The notes under the pieces: generated by a model
The model's input: the letters and a program-made list of their open reading frames with translations, nothing else
Databases searched by the model: none
Told to the model about the DNA's origin: nothing
Translations under genes and position numbers: made by a program
From: an uncultured Ruminococcus sp.
GTDB taxonomy: Bacteria; Bacillota; Clostridia; Oscillospirales; Acutalibacteraceae
NCBI GenBank assembly: GCA_945632055.1
Contig: CALZCU010000101.1
Span: 1 to 5,069 of the forward strand
Direction of reading: 5' to 3'
DNA length: 5,069 bases
In this document: positions 1-5,069 of the stretch, piece by piece
How the letters are laid out: the number at the start of each line of letters is the position of its first letter
How positions within the stretch are numbered: the stretch's first letter is position 1

Positions 1-1
1 T

Positions 2-1012
2 ACTTCCGCACACGCTCTTGCGGAATACAAACTGAAAAAATCATTGGGACAGCCGACCGAGGACCCGACAGAAAACCTTACATATTTTGATAAGGAAATG
101 GACGATTGTACAGACAGCTATCAGCAGTATATCGTTGAAAAACTTACCGAGATAAAGCAGTTGTGCAAAGACCCTGTTGTTTTTGTAGAGCAGAAACTTG
201 ATTTTTCAAAATATGTGCCAGATTCATTCGGAACAGCGGATTGCGTAATTGTCGCAGATGATACTCTAACTGTAATTGATTTGAAGTATGGGGTTGGAAT
301 ACTTGTCGATGCAGAGCAAAATACACAGATGATGCTTTATGCCCTTGGTGCCTTGCTTATGTTTGACGGTATCTATGATATTGAAACGGTAACAATGACG
401 GTGTTTCAGCCAAGACGGGATAATGTAAGCACTTTTTCAATGAGAAAATCAGAGCTTATTGACTGGGCAGAAAATGTGCTGAAACCAAAGGCTGAGCTTG
501 CCTATAAGGGCGAGGGCGAATTTAAAGCAGGCAATCACTGTCAGTTCTGCAAGGTGAAAGCAACCTGTCGTAAAAGGGCGGAATACAACCTTGAACTTGC
601 AAAGTATGATTTTGAAATGCCCGACCGTCTTGAGGACGATGAAATTGAAATAATACTGTCAAAGGCAGATGAATTCATATCGTGGCTTGGTGATGTGAAG
701 GAATATGCTCTGAATCAGGCACTGCAAGGCAAGCAGTGGAAAGATTATAAACTTGTTGAAGGTCGTTCCAACAGAAAGTACAAAAACGAAAGTGCTGCGG
801 CAAAGATTGTTGAAGATGCAGGTTTTGACCCGTATGAACATAAGGTTCTGGGAATAACCGCTATGCAGAAAATGCTCGGCAGAACAAAATTCAATGAACT
901 GCTCGGTGACTTCATCGAAAAGCCACAGGGCAAACCAACTTTAGTGCCTATGTCGGACAAGCGTCCGACTATGAAAAATACAGCAAAAGAAGATTTTAAG
1001 GAGGAAATTTAA
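2..1012 (+). CDS. DUF2800 family PD-(D/E)XK (Cas4/RecB-like) nuclease, 5' end cut by the window
   Basis: The reading frame is open from base 2, and the first visible residues (TSAHALAEYKLKKSL) are the conserved early part of DUF2800 proteins. The TTG at 44 is therefore not the real start, and perhaps 35-50 residues are missing upstream. Counting from base 2, the nuclease core shows GTAD (Asp80), then IDLKYG (Asp93, Lys95) and a Q-rich helix with Gln109 and YALGA. This is the motif II/III layout of the PD-(D/E)XK fold. Cysteines 180, 183 and 189 (CxxC-x5-C) match the C-terminal part of a Cas4/AddB-type Fe-S site; the fourth cysteine would lie in the missing N terminus. The family recurs in phage and integrative-element replication modules next to DUF2815. 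A DNA-end-processing role in recombination is inferred. It lies one base upstream of the ssDNA-binding gene. The family call is firm; the exact activity is not. Confidence 0.9.
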   Translation, partial: TSAHALAEYKLKKSLGQPTEDPTENLTYFDKEMDDCTDSYQQYIVEKLTEIKQLCKDPVVFVEQKLDFSKYVPDSFGTADCVIVADDTLTVIDLKYGVGILVDAEQNTQMMLYALGALLMFDGIYDIETVTMTVFQPRRDNVSTFSMRKSELIDWAENVLKPKAELAYKGEGEFKAGNHCQFCKVKATCRKRAEYNLELAKYDFEMPDRLEDDEIEIILSKADEFISWLGDVKEYALNQALQGKQWKDYKLVEGRSNRKYKNESAAAKIVEDAGFDPYEHKVLGITAMQKMLGRTKFNELLGDFIEKPQGKPTLVPMSDKRPTMKNTAKEDFKEEI

Positions 1013-1013
1013 A

Positions 1014-1577
1014 ATGGCAAAGTTCAATAACCCGACAAAAGTTATCACAGGAGTGGATACCAGATGGAGTTACGCAAATGTTTGGGATCCGAAGTCAATC
1101 AACGGCGGCACACCGAAGTACAGCGTTTCGCTTATCATTCCGAAGTCTGACAAGGTAACCATTCAGAAAATCAAGGCTGCTATTCAGTCGGCTTACGAGG
1201 AAGGCGAAAGCAAGCTGAAGGGCAGCGGCAAATCAGTACCGTCCCTCTCTGTTCTCAAGACACCTCTTCGTGACGGTGACCTCGAAAGACCTGATGATGA
1301 GGCTTACAAGAATGCTTACTTTGTAAATGCAAATTCTGCAACAGCACCCGGAATCGTAGATGCCGACAGACAGCAGATTATCGACAGAAGTGAGGTATAC
1401 AGCGGTGTGTACGGCAGAGCGTCTATCAACTTCTATGCCTTTAACTCCAACGGAAACAAGGGTATCGCCTGCGGTCTGAACAATCTGCAGAAAATCAAGG
1501 ACGGTGAACCTCTCGGTGGCAAAGCGAGTGCTGAATCCGACTTTGCAACAGATGATGACGATGATTTTCTTAATTAA
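1014..1577 (+). CDS. Phage single-stranded DNA-binding protein, DUF2815 / Enc34 type
   Basis: This 187-residue protein matches the DUF2815 family, now named after the ssDNA-binding protein of phage Enc34, whose members adopt an OB fold. Recognisable conserved stretches are TRWSYANVW (residues 16-24), GGTPKYSVSLIIPKSD (31-46), PLRDGD (84-89), FVNANSATAPGIVDADRQ (103-120), GVYGRAS (131-137) and GLNNLQKI (154-161). It ends in an acidic tail, DDDDDFLN (180-187). That resembles the acidic tips with which other SSBs recruit replication partners; a recruiting role here is inference. The start is fixed by AAGGAGG at 998-1004, nine bases before the ATG. The gene begins one base after the nuclease stop, so the two are surely co-transcribed and probably coupled. 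It likely coats ssDNA for the polymerase and primase, or protects strands exposed by the nuclease. Full length for the family. Confidence 0.93.
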   Translation: MAKFNNPTKVITGVDTRWSYANVWDPKSINGGTPKYSVSLIIPKSDKVTIQKIKAAIQSAYEEGESKLKGSGKSVPSLSVLKTPLRDGDLERPDDEAYKNAYFVNANSATAPGIVDADRQQIIDRSEVYSGVYGRASINFYAFNSNGNKGIACGLNNLQKIKDGEPLGGKASAESDFATDDDDDFLN

Positions 1578-1592
1578 CGGAGGTACAATCAA

Positions 1593-1730
1593 ATGAAAGA
1601 CTTTATGATTTATATGTCATTCGGTACTTCCGTAGGTGTATTTATTAGTTGCATTATGATTTTGATTGAGTCTGCAATCGAAAAGCATAAATGCAAAAAT
1701 AAAAACAAGGAAAAGAAAGATAAGGAATAG
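1593..1730 (+). CDS. Small single-pass membrane protein, 45 residues, unknown function
   Basis: The frame starts at ATG 1593, nine bases after a strong GGAGG site (1579-1583) and 15 bases after the SSB stop, and ends at TAG 1728. Residues about 4-25 (beginning FMIYMSFGTSVGVFISC) form one hydrophobic span. It is followed by a very lysine-rich tail from residue 31 with KNKNKEKKDKE at the end. By the positive-inside rule the tail should be cytoplasmic, with the N terminus out or barely inserted. There are two cysteines (20, 34) and no signal-peptidase site that I can see. The good ribosome site, tight spacing and clear membrane-plus-basic-tail organisation argue for a real gene. I do not recognise a family. 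A role in anchoring replication to the membrane, or an unrelated host-interaction role, is possible but not shown. Confidence 0.7.
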   Translation: MKDFMIYMSFGTSVGVFISCIMILIESAIEKHKCKNKNKEKKDKE

Positions 1731-1739
1731 CTGAATAGC

Positions 1740-1763
1740 GGCGGAGGTTAATAAATCTCCGCC
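1740..1763 (+). terminator. Hairpin between small membrane gene and DNA polymerase; weak terminator or RNA-processing structure
   Basis: GGCGGAG (1740-1746) pairs perfectly with CTCCGCC (1757-1763). A G-T and two T-A pairs extend the stem to about 10 bp around an ATAA loop. The following bases are ATTTTACTT, only four consecutive T, so termination would be partial at best. The left arm contains a Shine-Dalgarno-like GGAGG (1743-1747) with no usable start codon behind it; folding would hide this decoy. It may tune polymerase expression relative to the upstream genes. Confidence 0.5.
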
Positions 1764-1777
1764 ATTTTACTTAATAT

Positions 1778-1784
1778 GGAGGTG
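1778..1784 (+). promoter_or_regulatory. Ribosome binding site fixing a GTG start for the polymerase
   Basis: GGAGGTG lies five to six bases before GTG at 1789. That GTG opens directly into the conserved beta strand of the exonuclease domain (NISIDIETFS), so the non-ATG start is well supported. Confidence 0.8.
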
Positions 1785-1788
1785 CAAA

Positions 1789-3771
1789 GTGAAAAACATC
1801 AGTATTGATATTGAAACATTTTCAGATGTTGACCTTAATAAATGCGGTGTATATAAGTACACGGAATCGGATAAATTTGAAATTTTACTTTTCGGATATT
1901 CTGTTGACGGCGGAGAAGTTTGTGTTACAGACCTTGCCTGCGGAGAAACAATACCTGATGAAATATTAAAAGCACTGACTGATGAAAAAGTCACAAAGTG
2001 GGCATTTAACGCATCTTTTGAACGCATATGTCTGTCAAAGTATCTGAGAACAAATTATCATAAATACTTTAAAAGCTACAATTCCGATGACATAGCTTTG
2101 AAAAGGTATTTAAATCCGGCATCATGGAAATGCACTATGGTGTGGTCGGCATATATGGGACTGCCGTTATCCTTAAAAGCCGTGGGAGAGGTTTTGAAAC
2201 TTTCACAGCAGAAAATGGATGAGGGTAAGGCACTTATAAGGTATTTCTCTGTCCCCTGCAAGCCTACCAAAGCCAACGGAAACAGAATGAGAAATCTTCC
2301 TGAAGATGATATTGATAAGTGGGAAACCTTCAAAGCATATAACAAGCGAGATGTTGAGGTGGAAACGGGCATACAGAAAAAGCTGTGTAATTTTCCGGTT
2401 CCGGATTTTGTATGGGAGGAATACTGGCTTGACCAGGAGATAAACGACCGTGGTATTGCTCTTGATATGGAAGTGGTTACAAATGCCATAGCTCTTGATG
2501 AAGTTACCAGGAAAAAGCTGAAATCGGTAATGCAGAATATTACCGACCTTGAGAATCCGAACTCTGTGGCACAGATAAAGGAGTGGCTTTGCAATAACGG
2601 TCTGGAGGTAGAATCTCTTGGTAAAAAAGAAGTAAAAGAGCTCTTAAAAACTGCTCCGCCTGAACCGGCAGCGGTGCTGGAACTCCGTCAACAGCTTGGC
2701 AAATCATCGGTAAAGAAATATCAGGCTATGCAGAATGCGGTGTGTGAGGATAACCGTGCAAGAGGAATGTTTCAATTTTACGGTGCAAACAGAACAGGGC
2801 GGTTCAGCGGCAGACTGATTCAACTGCAAAATTTACCGCAGAACCATATGCCCGATTTGGAACAGGCTCGTGAATTGGTAAAGGCGGGAAATTTTAAAGC
2901 ACTTGAAATGCTCTATGATGATATTCCTGATACGCTTTCCCAGCTTATACGCACAGCATTTGTTCCGAGAAAAGGAATGAAATTTATAGTATCCGACTTC
3001 TCTGCCATTGAGGCAAGGGTGATTGCCCATATTGCCGGTGAAGCATGGAGAACCGAGGTGTTTCAGAACGGCGGTGATATTTACTGTGCGTCTGCAAGTC
3101 AGATGTTTCACTGCAAGGTGGAAAAGCACGGAGAGAATGCTCATCTCCGTCAAAAGGGCAAAATCGCAGAATTGGCTCTGGGTTACGGCGGTGCGGTCGG
3201 AGCTTTAAAAGCTATGGGCGCACTTGAAATGGGTCTTTCGGAAGATGAATTACAACCGCTTGTTGACAGCTGGAGAGGTGCCAATCCCAATATCGTAAAA
3301 CTGTGGTGGAATGTTGACCGATGCGTCAAGGAAACTGTGAAAAATAGAACTGTAACTCAAACACACGGTATTAAATTCATTTATCAGAGCGGTATGCTTT
3401 TTATACAGATGCCAAGCGGCAGACGACTGTCATATGTAAAACCACGGATTGGTGAAAATAAATTCGGCGGTGAGTCTGTTACCTATGAAGGTACAGGCAG
3501 TACAAAGAAATGGGAACGCATCGAAAGCTACGGTCCGAAATTCGTTGAGAACATTGTTCAGGCTATCAGCAGAGATATTCTCTGTTATGCTATGAAAACG
3601 CTGTCGAAATGTTTTATCGTGGGTCATGTACATGATGAAATAATAATTGAGTGCAGTGAAAATACAACCGTTGAAGAAATCTGTAATCAAATGGAAAAAA
3701 CACCGCCGTGGATACCCGGACTTTTACTGCGAGCTGACGGCTATGAAACGATGTTTTACAAAAAAGATTGA
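1789..3771 (+). CDS. Phage family-A DNA polymerase with 3'-5' exonuclease domain
   Basis: This 660-residue replicative polymerase is shorter than bacterial Pol I because it lacks the 5' nuclease domain. Exonuclease domain, about residues 1-200: Exo I DIE (Asp7, Glu9), Exo II FNASFE (Asn74, Glu78) and Exo III YNKRD (Tyr184, Asp188). Polymerase domain, about 210-660: the template/primer motif TGRFSGRLIQLQNLP (336-350), motif A SDFSAIEAR with catalytic Asp403 and Glu408, motif B R454-x3-K458-x7-Y466-G, and motif C VHDE with catalytic Asp616. All polymerase catalytic residues are present, so it should be active. The O-helix carries Leu462 at the position of E. coli Phe762. Exo II has Glu where Pol I has Asp; I recall this Glu in relatives, so proofreading may be retained. 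Translation begins at GTG behind GGAGG. The gene is preceded by a hairpin and closed by a strong terminator. It presumably copies the element together with the SSB and the downstream primase. Confidence 0.96.
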   Translation: MKNISIDIETFSDVDLNKCGVYKYTESDKFEILLFGYSVDGGEVCVTDLACGETIPDEILKALTDEKVTKWAFNASFERICLSKYLRTNYHKYFKSYNSDDIALKRYLNPASWKCTMVWSAYMGLPLSLKAVGEVLKLSQQKMDEGKALIRYFSVPCKPTKANGNRMRNLPEDDIDKWETFKAYNKRDVEVETGIQKKLCNFPVPDFVWEEYWLDQEINDRGIALDMEVVTNAIALDEVTRKKLKSVMQNITDLENPNSVAQIKEWLCNNGLEVESLGKKEVKELLKTAPPEPAAVLELRQQLGKSSVKKYQAMQNAVCEDNRARGMFQFYGANRTGRFSGRLIQLQNLPQNHMPDLEQARELVKAGNFKALEMLYDDIPDTLSQLIRTAFVPRKGMKFIVSDFSAIEARVIAHIAGEAWRTEVFQNGGDIYCASASQMFHCKVEKHGENAHLRQKGKIAELALGYGGAVGALKAMGALEMGLSEDELQPLVDSWRGANPNIVKLWWNVDRCVKETVKNRTVTQTHGIKFIYQSGMLFIQMPSGRRLSYVKPRIGENKFGGESVTYEGTGSTKKWERIESYGPKFVENIVQAISRDILCYAMKTLSKCFIVGHVHDEIIIECSENTTVEEICNQMEKTPPWIPGLLLRADGYETMFYKKD

Positions 3772-3789
3772 TATTGCGGTTCTTAAAAT

Positions 3790-3835
3790 CAGGGTATCTG
3801 TCCTTTAACTTTCAGAAGGCAGATGCCCTGTTTTT
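3790..3835 (+). terminator. Rho-independent terminator after the DNA polymerase
   Basis: CAGGGTATCTG (3790-3800) pairs with CAGATGCCCTG (3820-3830): 11 bp with one G-U pair. Two further C-G pairs continue past a bulged T at 3801. Five T follow immediately (3831-3835). The AAAA just upstream (3785-3788) could give some activity on the opposite strand. It lies 19 bases past the polymerase stop. Confidence 0.88.
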
Positions 3836-3902
3836 CTGTGAAATTTTTTGTAGGTACTTCGGATTAGTCCGTTTTCTTTTGCCTATAGCCACAGAAGGCA
3901 GA
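3813..3902 (+). repeat. Direct repeat pair CAGAAGGCAGA
   Basis: Identical 11-base copies occur at 3813-3823 and 3892-3902, 79 bases apart. The first forms part of the terminator's loop and right arm; the second forms the shared arm of the leader hairpins. Each is followed shortly by ATGCC and then a T-rich run, which suggests an old duplication of a hairpin unit. Chance similarity of structural elements is the alternative. Confidence 0.55.
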
Positions 3903-3920
3903 ATATATGCCTTACTTTTT
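3877..3920 (+). promoter_or_regulatory. Attenuator-like pair of mutually exclusive hairpins upstream of the Bro gene
   Basis: The segment AGGCA at 3896-3900 has two possible partners. Upstream, TTTTGCCT (3877-3884) can pair with AGGCAGAA (3896-3903): 8 bp including one T-G, loop of 11. Downstream, AAGGCA (3895-3900) pairs with TGCCTT (3908-3913), loop of 7, followed by ACTTTTT. The second looks like a short terminator and the first like an anti-terminator. The stems are short, so this is suggestive only. Confidence 0.35.
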
Positions 3921-3927
3921 AGAAATC

Positions 3928-3933
3928 GGAGGT
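3928..3933 (+). promoter_or_regulatory. Ribosome binding site of the Bro-N gene
   Basis: GGAGGT ends seven bases before ATG 3941. It sits eight bases beyond the T run of the downstream leader hairpin, so transcription must read through that structure for the gene to be translated. Confidence 0.8.
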
Positions 3934-3940
3934 AATTCGT

Positions 3941-4399
3941 ATGTATGAATTACAAATATTCAGTAATGCAGAGCTTGGCTCTGTAAGAACAGTAACCATT
4001 GACAGCAAACCTTTTTTTGTAGGTAAGGATGTAGCGGAGATACTCGGTTACAGCAACACAAGAGATGCACTTGCAAAAAGAGTTGATGATGAGGATAAGT
4101 TAGATGGGGTAGCAATTTGCGACTCCATAGGCAGAGATCAGAAACCGGTCTTAATCAATGAAAGCGGTCTGTACAGCCTTATCCTTTCAAGCAAACTCCC
4201 GGGTGCAAAGAAGTTCAAGCGTTGGGTAACATCAGAAGTTTTGCCGTCTGTCAGTAAGTGCGGTATCTATGCAATAGATGAGGTTTTGAACAATCCGGAT
4301 ATGCTGATTGCGGCACTTACAGATTTAAAGACAGAGCGAGATAAAAGAAAATCATTATCGGAAACTGTATATAAACAGGAGAGTTTATATGGCAAGTAA
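3941..4399 (+). CDS. Bro-N domain (antirepressor-like) protein, short form
   Basis: Residues about 1-108 form a Bro-N domain, the DNA-binding module of phage antirepressors and baculovirus BRO proteins. Visible motifs are FFVGKDVAEILGYSNTRDAL (25-44), VDDEDK (48-53), INESGLYSLILSSKLPGAKK (72-91) and FKRWVTSEVLPSV (92-104). A linker follows (DEVLNNPDMLIAALTDLK, 113-130), then a charged, probably helical stretch. Phage antirepressors of this layout usually run to about 250 residues with a C-terminal ANT/KilAC domain; here the protein stops at 152 with none. The last 11 bases overlap the next gene, whose ribosome site lies inside this one. It could regulate lysogeny or replication genes, or act as a dominant-negative partner of a full-length antirepressor. 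Its position after a structured leader and first in an operon fits a regulatory protein. The domain call is firm, the function inferred. Confidence 0.88.
   Translation: MYELQIFSNAELGSVRTVTIDSKPFFVGKDVAEILGYSNTRDALAKRVDDEDKLDGVAICDSIGRDQKPVLINESGLYSLILSSKLPGAKKFKRWVTSEVLPSVSKCGIYAIDEVLNNPDMLIAALTDLKTERDKRKSLSETVYKQESLYGK
4377..4382 (+). promoter_or_regulatory. Ribosome binding site embedded in the Bro-N gene
   Basis: AGGAGA lies within the last eight codons of the Bro-N gene and six to seven bases before ATG 4389. It supports that start for the DUF4406-like gene and indicates translational coupling. Confidence 0.7.
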
Positions 4400-4811
4400 A
4401 TACAACAGTGAGGGTTATTACGACCCCACAACATATGAAGCTCTTTTCTCAATAGAAAAAGAGGAACGCTCTCTTCGTACATTCAGACCTATTGTGTATA
4501 TATGTTCTCCCTATGCCGGAGATGTAGAAACTAATGTGCAAAAAGCAAGGCGATATTGCCGTTTTGCTGTTGATAAGGGTTACATACCAATCGCACCGCA
4601 CTTGCTGTTCACACAATTTCTAAATGATGACAGCCCCAAGGAGCGACAGCTCGGAATATTTTTCGGCAATGCTGTTATGAGTAAATGTTCCGAGGTTTGG
4701 GTGTTCGGTGACCGTATCTCTGACGGAATGGAAGCGGAGATAAAAAGAGCTAAACGGAAGAACTACCGATTGAGGTATTTTAACGAAGATTTAGAGGAGG
4801 TAATGAAATGA
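4389..4811 (+). CDS. DUF4406-like protein of the nucleoside 2-deoxyribosyltransferase superfamily
   Basis: This 140-residue protein has two parts. Residues 1-30 are a short leader, SEGYYDPTTYEAL then a charged helix, that also occurs at the start of other small phage proteins. From residue 33 comes a Rossmann-like domain: IVYICSPYAGD (35-45) at the first strand and nucleotide loop, NVQKARRYCRFAVDKGYIPI (49-68), APHLLFTQFL (69-78), then VWVFGDRISDGMEAE (103-117). The G-x3-E spacing in the last motif (Gly113, Glu117) matches the region carrying the catalytic glutamate of nucleoside 2-deoxyribosyltransferases. Enzymes of this kind swap bases on deoxynucleosides; for this phage branch the substrate is unknown, and activity is inferred. 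It starts inside the Bro-N gene and overlaps the primase start by ATGA. A role in nucleotide or base metabolism during replication is plausible. Confidence 0.82.
   Translation: MASKYNSEGYYDPTTYEALFSIEKEERSLRTFRPIVYICSPYAGDVETNVQKARRYCRFAVDKGYIPIAPHLLFTQFLNDDSPKERQLGIFFGNAVMSKCSEVWVFGDRISDGMEAEIKRAKRKNYRLRYFNEDLEEVMK
4795..4801 (+). promoter_or_regulatory. Ribosome binding site for the primase, inside the upstream gene
   Basis: AGGAGGT is a near-perfect site ending seven bases before ATG 4808 and located within the last codons of the DUF4406-like gene. It decides the ATG at 4808, whose first bases overlap the upstream TGA (ATGA). Confidence 0.8.
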
Positions 4812-5069
4812 CATTCACTTTGTATAGTGCAAATTTAATTAACACTCCCAACAACTGCGTCTATCCAAACAAAACAGAAGTAACAGACAGTACAAGCCTT
4901 GCAAAAGCAGTCAGCAAAGATTATGTGTGTGCAGAGTATAAAAACAGCTATCGCAACAACGATAATTTTCTTGGTGCTGACTGTCTGCCTGTGGATTGTG
5001 ACAATGACCATTCAGAAAATCCTGCCGACTGGGTTACACCGGACGATATAAAAAAGGCTTTTCCAAACG
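4808..5069 (+). CDS. N terminus of a phage/plasmid-type DNA primase (archaeo-eukaryotic primase fold), cut by the window end
   Basis: Eighty-seven residues are visible before the window ends with the frame still open. The diagnostic segment is FLGADCLPVDCDNDHSENP (54-72), followed by DWVTPDDIKKAFP. A hydrophobic strand leading to D-x-D (Asp63, Asp65) is the motif I metal-binding pair of archaeo-eukaryotic-type primases, as in the primases of phages and integrative elements that carry a VapE/D5-like helicase domain or sit next to one. The protein would lay down primers for the family-A polymerase. Start choice rests on AGGAGGT at 4795-4801 and the ATGA overlap with the upstream gene. Whether helicase is fused downstream cannot be seen. 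Primase identity is from motif and context rather than a full domain. Confidence 0.72.
   Translation, partial: MTFTLYSANLINTPNNCVYPNKTEVTDSTSLAKAVSKDYVCAEYKNSYRNNDNFLGADCLPVDCDNDHSENPADWVTPDDIKKAFPN

Larger units (their letters stand above)
3772..3940 (+). other. 169-base intergenic region: terminator plus structured leader
   Basis: This is the only sizeable gap between genes. It holds the polymerase terminator at its left end, then T-rich sequence, a small CGGA/TCCG hairpin (3860-3871) followed by TTTTCTTTT, an 11-bp repeat copy and overlapping hairpins, and finally the ribosome site of the Bro gene. I could not identify a convincing sigma-70 promoter, although a transcript start here is expected if the terminator is efficient. 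Confidence 0.6.

Noticed and set aside
44..46. TTG as the start of the DUF2800 gene
   Set aside because: The frame is open upstream to base 2 and encodes conserved family residues (AHALAEYKL), and no ribosome site precedes the TTG; the true start is outside the window.
1570..1577. TTAATTAA palindrome at the end of the SSB gene
   Set aside because: Short AT-rich palindrome overlapping a stop codon; expected by chance and without further context.
1233..1592. 119-residue open frame on the - strand
   Set aside because: It is antisense to the conserved SSB gene and is best explained as a shadow of that reading frame.
2076..2594. 172-residue open frame on the - strand
   Set aside because: It lies entirely inside the polymerase gene, antisense to conserved exonuclease motifs, and its product resembles nothing I recognise.
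3023..3208. 61-residue open frame on the + strand in another phase
   Set aside because: It sits inside the polymerase palm domain between motifs A and B, without a ribosome site.
3824..3868. 14-codon frame starting at ATG 3824
   Set aside because: Its start is in the terminator stem and has no good ribosome site.
3879..3909. Possible promoter TTGCCT ... TATATG upstream of the Bro-N gene
   Set aside because: Spacing is 19 bases and both boxes deviate from consensus; the bases are better explained as hairpin arms.
4808..4811. ATGA overlap as a programmed frameshift or fusion site
   Set aside because: An ATGA stop-start overlap with a strong ribosome site is ordinary translational coupling; no slippery sequence is present.

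Overview
The window is a DNA-replication and recombination module of a temperate phage, prophage or related integrative element, most likely from a gut-type Clostridia host (Bacillota). This rests on the protein families and their order: DUF2800 nuclease, DUF2815/Enc34-type single-strand binding protein, short family-A DNA polymerase, Bro-N protein, DUF4406-like protein, archaeo-eukaryotic-type primase. It also rests on moderately AT-rich, lysine/glutamate-rich coding sequence and near-consensus GGAGG ribosome sites before almost every gene. Every supported gene is on the + strand. I see no integrase, structural gene, tRNA, IS or CRISPR here, so phage versus integrative element cannot be decided from this stretch alone.

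Left block (1-1730). A PD-(D/E)XK, Cas4/RecB-like nuclease (5' end outside the window) is followed one base later by the ssDNA-binding protein with an acidic C-terminal tail. A 45-residue single-pass membrane protein comes next. The nuclease and binding protein plausibly work together in end processing and recombination or replication. A 10-bp hairpin (1740-1763) separates this block from the polymerase.

Polymerase (1789-3771). A 660-residue family-A DNA polymerase starts at GTG. It has an N-terminal 3'-5' exonuclease domain and a complete palm/fingers core. Two residues stand out: Leu462 sits where E. coli Pol I has Phe762, and Glu78 lies at the expected Exo II acid.

Intergenic region (3772-3940). 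A good intrinsic terminator ends the polymerase transcript. It is followed by a roughly 100-base leader with an 11-bp direct repeat and two mutually exclusive hairpins, the second trailed by a T run, just upstream of the next ribosome site. This attenuator-like arrangement is the least explained part of the window.

Right block (3941-5069). A Bro-N protein lacking the usual C-terminal domain overlaps by 11 bases a nucleoside 2-deoxyribosyltransferase-like protein. That gene overlaps by ATGA the start of a primase whose remainder lies beyond the window. The three genes look translationally coupled. From family knowledge, the next genes would probably be the primase/helicase remainder, a VRR-NUC nuclease and an SNF2-type helicase. 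I found no clearly new system; the best leads are the leader at 3836-3940 and the shortened Bro protein.
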